Made by a program: the position numbers and the translations under genes
Notes under the pieces: generated by a model
Seen by the model: only the letters and a program-made list of their open reading frames with translations
Told to the model about the DNA's origin: nothing
Database searches by the model: none
Shown here: positions 1-7,052 of the stretch, piece after piece
How positions within the stretch are numbered: the first letter of the stretch is position 1
Layout: the number at the start of each line of letters is the position of its first letter
Origin: Bacillota bacterium
Lineage (GTDB): Bacteria; Bacillota; Clostridia; Lachnospirales; CAG-274
Direction of reading: 5' to 3'
DNA length: 10,346 nt
NCBI GenBank assembly: GCA_017627115.1
Contig: JAGAHK010000219.1
Location: 1 to 10,346, forward strand

Positions 1-89
1 GCCAAGAACTCTTACAGGGGACAGGCACCTGTATGTACCTTGTCTTTTCGGTTTCGGAACAGAGCCAAACATAGCGATCACTTCCTCGC
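1..89. other. left edge, no gene assigned
   Basis: I assign no gene here. The stretch holds a short palindrome, ACAGG-CA-CCTGT, at about 20-31. The wording GGGGACAGGCACCTGT loosely recalls short repeats found near REP-type tyrosine transposases, but one copy is too little to claim an element. Two frames stay open through the stretch, one on each strand, and neither has a convincing start or domain. Confidence 0.4.
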
Positions 90-118
90 TTGACAAGCAA
101 TTTATAATATTATACAAT
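90..118 (+). promoter_or_regulatory. sigma-A-type promoter of the LURP-one gene
   Basis: A perfect -35 box TTGACA (90-95) is followed by a 17-nt spacer and a near-consensus -10 TACAAT (113-118). The start codon at 197 would give a 5' leader of about 70 nt. An additional TATAAT at 103-108 is too close to the -35 to pair with it. The promoter lacks the inverted-repeat operator seen at the lipoprotein and peptide promoters, so this gene is probably outside that regulon. Confidence 0.75.
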
Positions 119-196
119 AATCACATAAAACAGAAATTTATAGCAATATTCAAAGTGAATTTTTGTTATTCATTTTTTATTAAAGAGAGGGATATT

Positions 197-1114
197 ATGG
201 ATTTTTTTGATTTTTCAGGCGGAGGAAATATGGGATTTGGCAGCGTTAAGAACGTCCTGCATTTTACAGACGAAGAGTTGTATGAGAAGCTGTCGCACAT
301 AAAGGTAAGTTTCGGTATACCGATAATGGGAGATATTTATGGAACTCCTGCGGTCATGTACAAAAATGTCACCCCGTTTTATGATATATTTGCAAGGGTA
401 CACAAAGACAAAATAATTATGGGAAAAATCGGTGCCGACAATGTGTCAAGTGTGGAAACAGCGGCAATGATGGAAGCCGATGTTATGCTCGAACGCAAGG
501 ATGCAGATACCTCAAAAGCAGACAGAGCGGTAGATGAATTGTTAAAAGTCATCAAAAAACTTGAAAATAACGAATCTGTTACCGTTTCCGAGGAGGCAAT
601 GCCCGCAAGGACATCTACAGGCAAACCCATTGCTCTTTATATGGAACAGAAAGTATTTACAATAAGCCCTAAATTCGATGTTTTTGACAGCGACAAAAAT
701 ACTGTTTACCACATTGACGGAGATATTACCGGACATTTCTTTTCAATCCGGCGGGACGGCATCGAGGTGTTAAAACTCAAAAAGAAGATCGGAAAACTTT
801 TATCCGAGTACATAATAGAAAAGGATAGCCAAGAAATAGCAAGTCTTAAAAAGAAATTCAGGATAGTTAATCCCGAAGTGAGCGGAACTGTTTTTTATGA
901 AGAGCTGAATATCCGCGGTGATATATTGGGATTTGATTATGACATATTGCTCGGAGAACGAACGATCGCCCATATTGATTCGGACAGTTCAAAATGGGTA
1001 GCAGATGCCTATCGCATAAGCATAAAAGACGAAAGTATGCAGGATATAATTATTGCACTTGCTTTGATATGCGACAATGTATGCGACTGTGACGAAATAT
1101 ACCGACACCGTTAA
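197..1114 (+). CDS. LURP-one-related (Tubby C2-like) family protein with extra N-terminal region
   Basis: The product is 305 aa from ATG 197, which has AGAGAGGG 5 nt upstream. The C-terminal half, about residues 146-298, is a LURP-one-related/YxjI-type domain: alternating short beta-strands with a YMEQKVFTISPKFDVFD opening, a VYHIDGDI strand, a KLKKKIGKLLSEYII segment, and a terminal hydrophobic helix (IIIALALICDNV). This family adopts the Tubby C-terminal beta-barrel fold; its bacterial roles are mostly unknown and may involve membrane or phospholipid association. The N-terminal ~130 residues (SFGIPIMGDIYGTPAVMYK and a Lys/Glu-rich helix) match nothing I recognise. No signal peptide or membrane span is evident, so it is probably cytosolic. 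A second in-frame ATG at 230 has an even better GGAGG site (221-225) and would give 294 aa. The upstream frame is open to the window edge, but the promoter at 90-118 argues for a start at 197 or 230. Family call is firm; function is unknown. Confidence 0.85.
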   Translation: MDFFDFSGGGNMGFGSVKNVLHFTDEELYEKLSHIKVSFGIPIMGDIYGTPAVMYKNVTPFYDIFARVHKDKIIMGKIGADNVSSVETAAMMEADVMLERKDADTSKADRAVDELLKVIKKLENNESVTVSEEAMPARTSTGKPIALYMEQKVFTISPKFDVFDSDKNTVYHIDGDITGHFFSIRRDGIEVLKLKKKIGKLLSEYIIEKDSQEIASLKKKFRIVNPEVSGTVFYEELNIRGDILGFDYDILLGERTIAHIDSDSSKWVADAYRISIKDESMQDIIIALALICDNVCDCDEIYRHR

Positions 1115-1338
1115 GCTCCGTCCGAAAACATTTTTTACCAAATGGCTGCGTAAGTTGAAGTTTGTGCGATCCCTGCGGGATTTGAGCGGCAAATATCTGA
1201 TTTCAAAGTCCGTGAACACAGCGAACGCGAGCCGTTTGGATATTTTGGCATTGTGAATATCAAAAGAACAAACAGCCGCTTCCCGATCAAAGTGATTCGG
1301 AAAACGGCTGTAAATGTTTTCGGCTACCGGCTTTTAGG

Positions 1339-1358
1339 GTGAGTTTGCCTCACTTTTT
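1339..1358 (+). terminator. weak intrinsic terminator after the LURP-one gene
   Basis: GTGAG (1339-1343) and CTCAC (1349-1353) pair around a 5-nt loop and are followed directly by TTTTT (1354-1358). The stem is only 5 bp, so termination may be partial. It lies about 225 nt past the stop codon. Confidence 0.5.
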
Positions 1359-1458
1359 AGCTTTCGGCTGTGTTTAATTTTAGGGAAACGCTGATTAAAT
1401 TCAAAAAAACAAAAATAATTTTAGCCGAAAGATCGCTGCAGTATTTTTGAATATTGCT

Positions 1459-1510
1459 AAAAAGAGGCTCAAACGCGTATTTTTTATAAAAATCCCAGCG
1501 CTGCAGCCCC
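1459..1510 (-). terminator. terminator of the regulator/kinase operon
   Basis: Just past the kinase stop codon, plus-strand AGCCCC (1505-1510) and GAGGCT (1464-1469) form a 6-bp stem in the minus-strand RNA, including one G-U pair. ATTTTT (1479-1484) and AAAAAT (1488-1493) form an inner stem. Minus-strand RNA then reads UUUUU (from AAAAA at 1459-1463). A T7 run at 1511-1517 could let it act in the other direction too. Confidence 0.6.
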
Positions 1511-1515
1511 TTTTT

Positions 1516-3321
1516 TTATATACAGATACAAACGGATGATTCAAAAACATCGCCGTTTACATTGAATTTTGCATCGCCGCCGTGCTTTTTTGCAATGGCG
1601 GTTATCGAATTTATCCCGGTGCCTATTTCGTTTCGTTTGCTTGAAATAAAGCCGCCGTTTTCTATGTGTATATTGCCGTCGCAGTTATTATCCATAGCGA
1701 TATAGAGAATACCCGCTTTTATATATGAACAAAGTTTTATAAAACGGCCTTGACTTTCGGTGCGGCAGCACGCTTCCACAGCATTTTCAAGCAGATTGCC
1801 GAAAACTATGCAAAGCTGTGAATCGGTAAGGTCTGACCCTTTTGATATTTCGGGCGGTATTTCAAGACTTATATCATATTTTATATTATTATCCTCCGCA
1901 GCTTTTGCGTAATATGTTATTATCGCATTAAGCGCATCATTGCGGCAGTACACTTTTACATTGTCCTGCGGGATGGCTTTTATAAGTTTTTCAATATATG
2001 CTTTTGCCTTGCCATATTCTTTTTCGTCAATAAAACCGTCAAGAACTATGTACTGATGTTTCAGATCATGCCGTTGGCGTTTAAGTTCTTCTGCGGTATC
2101 TATCAGCATTCTTCCGCTTTCGTACTGTGCGGTCATCTGTTTTTCCATTATTGCCATGTTTTCGGCAAGACGGCGGTTTTCCGTTCTTAACATTACTATA
2201 TTGCGAAGGTCTATACCCGTCAGATATTCGTTCATCACAAGAAAAACAAGTACACCTATCTGGAAAAACAGGGTATTATAACTTACAAAGTTAAGGCTGT
2301 AATTTATAAGTTCCATCATAACGAAAAACGTCATTGCAACATAGGCTGCGGAAAACTTTTTCGTATTTTTATCTTTTGTGCCCCTTATGCAGACGATCGT
2401 ACACATTGCAATAAAATTCGCCAGCATAAGATAATGGAAGAAAAACATACTTTTGTGAAAAGGCAGTCTGCCCGAAAGCTGTAATATCACCGCTGCCAAC
2501 ACAGAAACGGCGGTAACGGCGGTAAGTGCATCAAGCACCTTGCTTTTTTTATCCTGTATGCAGCGCGTAAACATAAGTATCGGCAAAGATGTCACAAACA
2601 TACTCATAAACGCACCGATATAAAGCAAATACGGTCTTTGAACGATAAGCACGGTAAAATTGCACTCACAAAGGCTCCATAAGCCGAAACTTATACCAAA
2701 CAAGCCAAGCCACATTAAAGAACTTTCCTTTATTTCCGACGGCAAAAGCGCAATATACATTATTATCAGGAATGCCCCTATAAATATTTGCAGTATGGAC
2801 AGCACAAACGGCACAGACATCTTAAAAAACAGATAGCGCATAAGGTCGCTTCCTTCGCCGTAAAGAGGCGGTGACAGACTTAAATTATCTCTGTCATAGG
2901 GAAACTCATAAATGAATTCTATATGCGTCACCTTTTCGACAGTCGGGATATTGATAAGACACACCTGCGTGGGCGGGTCTTTCAATATATCGGGGTAAGT
3001 GCCCTTTTGCCCGTAGCTGTATATTTCCGCATTATCCGCCGTTATGCGCAAAGGAGCGTAAACGGTTTTGATATACATCATATCATTCGACGATATGACA
3101 AAATCGTTGTACAGATGTATCTTTGCGCCCTTTTCAACATTTTTAAGCGTATACGGAAGAGATATCTTTTCTCCCTTTATATCCGTTCCTTCCACATCCA
3201 TATACATTTCCGAAGCGGAAGATATGTTGCGGATATAATGCGGCGCGATATTTTTTGATAAAAGTACGCCGAACAAAACAAAGAAAACTATAAAAAATAT
3301 TTTTAACAGATGCTTTTGCAT
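1516..3321 (-). CDS. GHKL-family sensor histidine kinase with 7-TM sensor region
   Basis: This 601-aa protein is the sensor partner of the adjacent LytTR regulator. It has an N-terminal membrane segment (residues ~5-22) and an extracellular ~130-residue beta-rich domain. About seven hydrophobic segments follow at ~160-365, like 7TMR-DISM receptors. A coiled linker (ENRRLAENMAIMEKQM) leads to a kinase core with the H-box RHDLKHQ (phospho-acceptor His about residue 418), N-box GNLLENAVEA (~508) and G-box GTGINS (~567). The HDLKH box and GHKL ATPase are typical of AgrC/ComD/VirS-type kinases that pair with LytTR regulators, but the extracellular domain is larger than in AgrC. I chose ATG 3321 because AGGTGAG, an anti-16S match, lies 4-5 nt upstream. 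A GTG at 3330 in frame would instead overlap the regulator stop by 4 bp. Either way the two genes are translationally coupled. The ligand is unknown; the peptide at 10056-10208 is one candidate (inference). Confidence 0.9.
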   Translation of the reverse strand: MQKHLLKIFFIVFFVLFGVLLSKNIAPHYIRNISSASEMYMDVEGTDIKGEKISLPYTLKNVEKGAKIHLYNDFVISSNDMMYIKTVYAPLRITADNAEIYSYGQKGTYPDILKDPPTQVCLINIPTVEKVTHIEFIYEFPYDRDNLSLSPPLYGEGSDLMRYLFFKMSVPFVLSILQIFIGAFLIIMYIALLPSEIKESSLMWLGLFGISFGLWSLCECNFTVLIVQRPYLLYIGAFMSMFVTSLPILMFTRCIQDKKSKVLDALTAVTAVSVLAAVILQLSGRLPFHKSMFFFHYLMLANFIAMCTIVCIRGTKDKNTKKFSAAYVAMTFFVMMELINYSLNFVSYNTLFFQIGVLVFLVMNEYLTGIDLRNIVMLRTENRRLAENMAIMEKQMTAQYESGRMLIDTAEELKRQRHDLKHQYIVLDGFIDEKEYGKAKAYIEKLIKAIPQDNVKVYCRNDALNAIITYYAKAAEDNNIKYDISLEIPPEISKGSDLTDSQLCIVFGNLLENAVEACCRTESQGRFIKLCSYIKAGILYIAMDNNCDGNIHIENGGFISSKRNEIGTGINSITAIAKKHGGDAKFNVNGDVFESSVCICI

Positions 3322-3326
3322 ATATC

Positions 3327-4115
3327 TCACCTGTTTCTCATTACAGAAAATACATATTCGTTGAAACTATCGCGTATCTGCGGAAATTCGCGCTGTTTTA
3401 TAGGCACTTTTTCGCCGTTTTTCATCTCAAAAACATATATATTTCGGTCAATATTTTCAACGTGGTCAAAGTTTACGATATAAGATTTGTGGCAGCGAAA
3501 AAAATTTGTGCCGCAAAGTTCTGCGCTCAAACTGTCAAGCGTGCCCGTTTTATGCAGCATTTCGCCGTTTGAAAGATGTATGTATACCGTATGATTATTT
3601 TGTTCCGCAAAAACAATATCTTCGGTGTTTATAAGTCCCGTATTTTTCCCAAGCGAAACGCAGCGGCGCTTTGTGGTCATACGTCTTGAGCTTGCCCTTT
3701 CAAGCACTTCAATTACGGCATTCTGACTTACGGGCTTTTCAAGATACCTTTCCACATTAAGACGATAGCCGTCTATAGCGTGATCTACGCTTGTGGTACA
3801 AAATGAAATATAAACATCCCTGTCTTTTTTGCGTATGATCTCGACCGCTTCTACCCCTGTTATTTCTGGCATATAAATATCCATAAAAATAAGATCGTAT
3901 TTTTTAGCTTCAAAGGTTTGTATAAATTCCGATGCATTTCTGAAAACAAATATATTCATTTCAAAATCGGTATGTTCAAGTATGTTTTCAAGCCTTTTAA
4001 GCTCCAAATCTTCATCTTCACATATAGCAACATTCAACCGCAAAGAGCGATGCGGACAATTGTGCAGCGATTGGCTTTCGGCTTTGCCGAAAGTTGTGAT
4101 ATCCGGCGAAGGCAT
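3327..4115 (-). CDS. LytTR-family response regulator
   Basis: This 262-aa DNA-binding response regulator (ATG 4115) has a receiver domain (about residues 27-130) with the acidic pocket CEDED, the phospho-acceptor Asp in FMDIYMP (about D79), the switch residues CTTS and the K of LEKP. A LytTR domain (about 150-258) carries the usual landmarks: an opening strand VSLGKNTGLINTEDIVFAE, then FFRCHKSYIVNFDHV and the closing KVPIKQREF. LytTR regulators bind short repeats near -35 boxes to activate peptide-signalling, virulence or bacteriocin genes. ATG 4115 has an AGGGGG site 9 nt upstream and lies 22 nt past the preceding stop. It gives a 26-residue extension before the canonical receiver start (NVAICEDE). 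A TTG at 4037 would remove the extension but has no visible ribosome binding site. The inverted repeats at 6907-6953 and 10274-10320 are its likely targets (inference from half-site resemblance and proximity). Confidence 0.9.
   Translation of the reverse strand: MPSPDITTFGKAESQSLHNCPHRSLRLNVAICEDEDLELKRLENILEHTDFEMNIFVFRNASEFIQTFEAKKYDLIFMDIYMPEITGVEAVEIIRKKDRDVYISFCTTSVDHAIDGYRLNVERYLEKPVSQNAVIEVLERASSRRMTTKRRCVSLGKNTGLINTEDIVFAEQNNHTVYIHLSNGEMLHKTGTLDSLSAELCGTNFFRCHKSYIVNFDHVENIDRNIYVFEMKNGEKVPIKQREFPQIRDSFNEYVFSVMRNR
4075..4093. repeat. perfect 8-bp hairpin near the 5' end of the LytTR gene
   Basis: CTTTCGGC (4075-4082) and GCCGAAAG (4086-4093) pair perfectly around a TTT loop. The hairpin falls 20-40 nt inside the reading frame from ATG 4115 and before the alternative TTG at 4037. 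It could slow ribosomes, or belong to a leader if the TTG is the real start. Confidence 0.6.
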
Positions 4116-4137
4116 AAACTTTATCCCCCTCACACAT

Positions 4138-4401
4138 TTATTCAAAGACACGTTTTCCCTGTGCCTGTTCAAGAAAAGCGGCATAATCGGCAGCAAACTG
4201 CGCCAGCTGCAAACCTGCTGTCATTTCATTATTGCCGTCGTGCTTTGCTACGGCAGCAACCAGTGCATTATCATCGGTGATGCCGTTTTCGATAAGGTTT
4301 GCTATAAGCATATCCTCATCACTTATTTTTTTTATTCTGCCGCCTATTTTCAGCACTATACCGTCTGTTTTATCAATGTTTACATCTTTTTTCCATTTCA
4401 T
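4138..4401 (-). CDS. small conserved-looking 87-aa protein, possible PqqD-like fold
   Basis: I do not firmly recognise this protein. ATG 4401 is preceded by AAAGGAGA (8-nt spacing), whose last bases overlap the TAG stop of the upstream regulator gene, so the two are closely coupled (4-nt gap). The 87 residues look like a compact winged-helix unit. A strand pair (GIVLKIGGRIKKIS) is followed by three helices: DEDMLIANLIENG, TDDNALVAAVAKHDG and an Ala-rich QLAQFAADYAAFLEQ. That order resembles PqqD-type peptide-recognition domains, which present leader peptides to modifying enzymes, but the match is by topology only and no radical-SAM partner is in the window. No signal peptide or Cys is present. 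Its place between a MalT-like regulator and a two-component pair suggests a role in the same control circuit. A good ribosome site and gene order make the gene itself likely; the fold guess is weak. Confidence 0.75.
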   Translation of the reverse strand: MKWKKDVNIDKTDGIVLKIGGRIKKISDEDMLIANLIENGITDDNALVAAVAKHDGNNEMTAGLQLAQFAADYAAFLEQAQGKRVFE

Positions 4402-4405
4402 GGGT

Positions 4406-6793
4406 CTATCTCCTTTCAAACCCGCTCTTCGCAGCTCCCCTATGTATCAAGCCAAACTGTAAGGCTTTTCTTTCGGCTTCCGCACGGTTTTTCGCTCCGA
4501 GTTTCTGATAGATGTTTTTATTGTGTTTTTTCAATCCGTTATAGGTTATACCGCACTTTTCACATATCTCATCGGTACTCAGTCCCGAACAAAGCATTGA
4601 AAGTATCTGCGTTTCTCTTGATGTAAGCGTTATATCCGTTTTTTCGATATATTTCATATAGTCGGGATAGAAATTAGCTGTTTTTTCTGTTTCGTTTATC
4701 ACTTTTTCCATAAAAGCCGCCGATATCTCATCGGTCTGTATTTTGGTAAGAAGCGGCAGCACAGCCTGTCCCTCCAGCGATATTATCCGTACAAAGTTGT
4801 ATTCTTCGGCTTTTTTTAACGCTTTTACAAGATTATCGTGCCAATGTTCGTCATTCAAGCGATAAAGTATAACAGCAGTGAGCAAGTCGTTTTCTATCTG
4901 CATAAAGTACCTGTTATAGTTTTCAAAATACCCCGAAAGAAAAAATGCAAGGTCTGCTGGTTCCCTCAATCTGTTTTCGGCAATAAGACAGCGCAGTTTT
5001 ATAATACTTCTGTATCTGTTCAAGGAACAAAAACTGTTTCTCTCTTCCGGAATTTTTTCGATAAAGCTCTTTCTGCTTTCGTCATTGCCCGCAAAAAGTC
5101 CGAGCCATACATCAAAAGCTTCCATATTCGGCAGCAGAAACTCCGCATCCGAACTTATGACCGCTCTTTTGAAAGTTTCATATACACGCCTTGCACTTGG
5201 AAGCTGCCCCTCCGAAATATGCTGTCTTGCCTGTATACCCACCGCAGCAAAGCCTATCTCTATCCTGCCGCCGTGCATTGCGGCTTCATATCCGCTTATA
5301 CAGCGCGTCATAACTTCATAGGGCTGCATACTGCATTTTTCAAAACCGCTTTCGGCAAGTGAGATATTGACAAGGCCTTTCCCGTAAGTGCCGAGTATCA
5401 TTTCAAGCGGTTTTTGCATAAACTTCGCTATCTGGGTATCATTAAGCGACCAGTCACAAAAATCAAGTCCGCCGTTCATTATTGACGGTACGTTGCTTGT
5501 TACCGAAAACTCGGGCAGGATAATTTCGCCGCTTGTCATAAGAGTAAAAGTGTTTTTCATTATACGCAGTATGCCCTTTGTACCCTTATGCGGCAAAGCA
5601 ATATCCAGATAGGCAAGCCGCGACCTCGCCTCACGCTTTTTTTCGCGTGAAATATACGGAGCATTACGGTATTCTTCAAGTTTACGATACCATTCTTCGG
5701 ACTTTTCGGGATCGAGCATAATATCATAAAGCATACTCATGCCCGCCATAAGAACGGGACTGTCTTCGATCTCATCTTCGGGAAGTCCGAAATAATAATC
5801 CTTCAATTCAAAATACTGTCCCGAACCCGGATGCTGTTCGGCATTTTTTATCAAAAGCCTTTTTATGCTTTGGGTATTGCCCGAACGGCGGTAATATTCA
5901 AGTGCTTTTGCAATATTTCCTTTGGTCTCGTAAAAAAGTGCGCCTCGGTTAAGATTTTCGGTTACTTCGTTTTTGCTGTATGTCATATCCTGCTTCCAGC
6001 AAAAAAAGCCCTGTACCTCATTTCGCAGGCTGTAATTTCCGTTTGTTTTAAACAGGAGATGCTTTGTATTATTTATACAGTATTCGATTACCTGTTTTAC
6101 ATTTGAATTTCCCGTTATAAAAGCTGCCATTTCTTCCGAAAACTCGTCATATTGGCAGACAGAAAGCGCAAAACGTCTGAAATCCTCGTCAAGCTCGTTA
6201 TAAAGGGTATTATCCCACAAACGATACATATCATACCACGCAGCTTCCACAAGAGCAGGCGAAAACGGCTCGCCGCTTGCCATACGGTTTGCATAGCTTA
6301 AAAGGGCATAAGGATAACCGTGTGAAAGTCTTGCGGCTTCTGCGATAACATCGGGCTCGGCAGATACGCCGCGTTCCTTGAAAAAGAGAGCTGTTTCTGT
6401 TTCGTTCAGCACAAAATCACGCTCGTTTATGCGTACAAAATCAAGCTCCATTTCCTCTGCCGAAAGATACGGCGGAAATTCCCCTCTTGTCAGTATAAGG
6501 GTTTGTATTCCCCTCTGTCTGACCAGACCTTTTATATATGTATACGCATTTTCATCCCTGAGACGATGCGCATTTTCTATTACGACCACACTTTGTCTTA
6601 TTTCGTTATAAGGCGGCATTTCGGACAATTTGCCCGATACACAGTCAAGTGTAAGTACCTTTTTTCTTCGGTAAAAATATTTTACCGCCGCTGTTTTGCC
6701 GTATCCAAGGGGTGCAGACATAACAACGGGGTCAAAGGCGGTCTCCGCTTTTTTTAATTTATCGTAAACACGGGCTGTCCGTATATAATTCAC
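4406..6793 (-). CDS. MalT/LAL-type ATP-binding transcriptional regulator with LuxR-type HTH
   Basis: This 795-aa protein resembles STAND-type MalT/LAL regulators. These sense an inducer, oligomerise with ATP and activate transcription through a C-terminal LuxR helix-turn-helix. Visible landmarks are a Walker A motif SAPLGYGKT (residues 26-34), a Walker B-like QSVVVIENAH (67-76), a following LILTRGEFPPYL strand, a long all-helical repeat-like middle region (~280-700) and a LuxR HTH from residue ~723 (LTSRETQILSMLCSGLS, then a GLKKHNKNIYQKLGAKNR recognition region). It is slightly shorter than typical MalT (about 900 aa). The GTG start at 6793 is set by AGGAGG with 8-nt spacing. It is the first gene of the operon with the 87-aa protein, the LytTR regulator and the kinase. 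Its inducer and targets are not evident. A 14-bp palindrome beside its -35 box is a candidate autoregulatory site. Confidence 0.88.
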   Translation of the reverse strand: MNYIRTARVYDKLKKAETAFDPVVMSAPLGYGKTAAVKYFYRRKKVLTLDCVSGKLSEMPPYNEIRQSVVVIENAHRLRDENAYTYIKGLVRQRGIQTLILTRGEFPPYLSAEEMELDFVRINERDFVLNETETALFFKERGVSAEPDVIAEAARLSHGYPYALLSYANRMASGEPFSPALVEAAWYDMYRLWDNTLYNELDEDFRRFALSVCQYDEFSEEMAAFITGNSNVKQVIEYCINNTKHLLFKTNGNYSLRNEVQGFFCWKQDMTYSKNEVTENLNRGALFYETKGNIAKALEYYRRSGNTQSIKRLLIKNAEQHPGSGQYFELKDYYFGLPEDEIEDSPVLMAGMSMLYDIMLDPEKSEEWYRKLEEYRNAPYISREKKREARSRLAYLDIALPHKGTKGILRIMKNTFTLMTSGEIILPEFSVTSNVPSIMNGGLDFCDWSLNDTQIAKFMQKPLEMILGTYGKGLVNISLAESGFEKCSMQPYEVMTRCISGYEAAMHGGRIEIGFAAVGIQARQHISEGQLPSARRVYETFKRAVISSDAEFLLPNMEAFDVWLGLFAGNDESRKSFIEKIPEERNSFCSLNRYRSIIKLRCLIAENRLREPADLAFFLSGYFENYNRYFMQIENDLLTAVILYRLNDEHWHDNLVKALKKAEEYNFVRIISLEGQAVLPLLTKIQTDEISAAFMEKVINETEKTANFYPDYMKYIEKTDITLTSRETQILSMLCSGLSTDEICEKCGITYNGLKKHNKNIYQKLGAKNRAEAERKALQFGLIHRGAAKSGFERR

Positions 6794-6822
6794 GTTAATA
6801 TCCTCCTATTTTCGTCTTTACC

Positions 6823-6851
6823 ATATTAGCATATTTCAAAATAAATGTACA
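6823..6851 (-). promoter_or_regulatory. promoter of the MalT-like/LytTR operon
   Basis: On the minus strand an extended -10, TGC-TAATAT (TAATAT is plus 6823-6828), lies 17 nt downstream of TGTACA (6846-6851), a partial match to the -35 consensus. The start codon is about 30 nt downstream of the -10, with AGGAGG between. The LytTR-like inverted repeat lies 56 or more nt further upstream, so direct control by it is uncertain. Confidence 0.55.
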
Positions 6852-6852
6852 G

Positions 6853-6866
6853 TACCCCTAAGGGTA
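6853..6866. promoter_or_regulatory. palindrome beside the MalT-like promoter
   Basis: TACCC-CTAA-GGGTA is a 14-bp near-perfect dyad directly upstream of the -35 box of the MalT-like gene. The position fits an activator or autoregulator site, but I know no factor for it. Confidence 0.4.
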
Positions 6867-6870
6867 GTTC

Positions 6871-6895
6871 GGGCGTTTTTTTGTCAAAAAAGCCC
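6871..6895. repeat. AT-rich hairpin between operator and MalT-like promoter
   Basis: GGGC (6871-6874) pairs with GCCC (6892-6895), and a T run (6876-6882) pairs with AAAAAA (6886-6891), with one bulged G. There is no U tract after the stem in either direction, so it is not an ordinary terminator. It may insulate the two divergent promoters. Confidence 0.45.
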
Positions 6896-6906
6896 TGTTG
6901 CCGCCT

Positions 6907-6953
6907 GTCAACTGTCAATTTCGCACTTTAATGTTACGAAATTGACAGTTTAC
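6907..6953. promoter_or_regulatory. inverted-repeat operator, likely LytTR-type (copy 1)
   Basis: Arms AACTGTCAATTTCG (6910-6923) and CGAAATTGACAGTT (6937-6950) are a perfect 14-bp inverted repeat with a 13-nt gap; pairing extends to 16 of 17. The half-sites, ACAGTTTAC on plus and ACAGTTGAC on minus, each fit the published LytTR consensus [TA][AC][CA]GTTN[AG][TG] at 8 of 9 positions. Known LytTR sites are usually direct repeats 12-13 bp apart, so the inverted layout is unusual. The right arm overlaps the lipoprotein -35 box, typical of activator sites. The same structure recurs at 10277-10317. Confidence 0.75.
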
Positions 6954-6977
6954 ATAAAAAATAAAGTATGCTATTGT
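6949..6977 (+). promoter_or_regulatory. lipoprotein promoter overlapping the operator
   Basis: TTTACA (6949-6954), a 17-nt spacer and TATTGT (6972-6977) form a promoter with a poor -10, as expected if an activator is needed. The -35 box begins inside the right arm of the inverted repeat. The leader to ATG 7053 is about 70 nt. Confidence 0.65.
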
Positions 6978-7052
6978 AAAAAAGAAGGGAAACTTCATTA
7001 TTAAAAACACAACGAAATCAACATGAAAAAACAAGAAAGAAGGCAAATAAAA

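Larger units (their letters stand above)
1115..1515. other. 401-nt intergenic region rich in hairpins
   Basis: No convincing gene lies here. The stretch separates two convergent units and holds three hairpins, two listed separately as terminators. The third pairs ACAGCCG (1272-1278) with CGGCTGT (1305-1311), with further inner pairing. Read on the minus strand, its right-hand side is followed by a U-rich run, so it may be a back-up terminator. An inverted repeat CTTTCGGCT (1361-1369) / AGCCGAAAG (1423-1431) encloses a second, shorter TTTAAT/ATTAAA pairing. The 1140-1255 part reads in one frame as a plausible protein tail (SGKYLISKSVNTAN) but has no start. It may be a decayed or repeated extragenic sequence. 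Confidence 0.55.

Noticed and set aside
1..74. Minus-strand frame starting at about 74 (MFGSVPKPKRQGTYRC) running off the left edge
   Set aside because: No well-placed ribosome site and only 24 codons are visible; it could be a translated repeat. Too little to call.
103..108. TATAAT as the -10 box of the LURP-one promoter
   Set aside because: It is only 7 nt from TTGACA; TACAAT at 113-118 has the correct 17-nt spacing.
2..196. Open reading frame upstream of and in frame with the LURP-one gene, including a GTG at 155
   Set aside because: A consensus promoter (90-118) lies inside it, GTG 155 has no ribosome site, and ATG 197 and 230 both do. The upstream translation shows no domain.
3982..4626. 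Long plus-strand frame across the 87-aa protein and regulator genes
   Set aside because: It is antisense to well-supported genes, low in charged residues, and has no domain or ribosome site.
4838..5362. 174-codon plus-strand frame inside the MalT-like gene
   Set aside because: Antisense shadow of a gene with Walker and HTH motifs; no start signal.
6907..6923. A second, leftward promoter at operator copy 1 for the MalT-like operon
   Set aside because: TTGACA follows the arm on minus, but no acceptable -10 lies 16-18 nt downstream; the TGTACA/TAATAT promoter nearer the gene is better.
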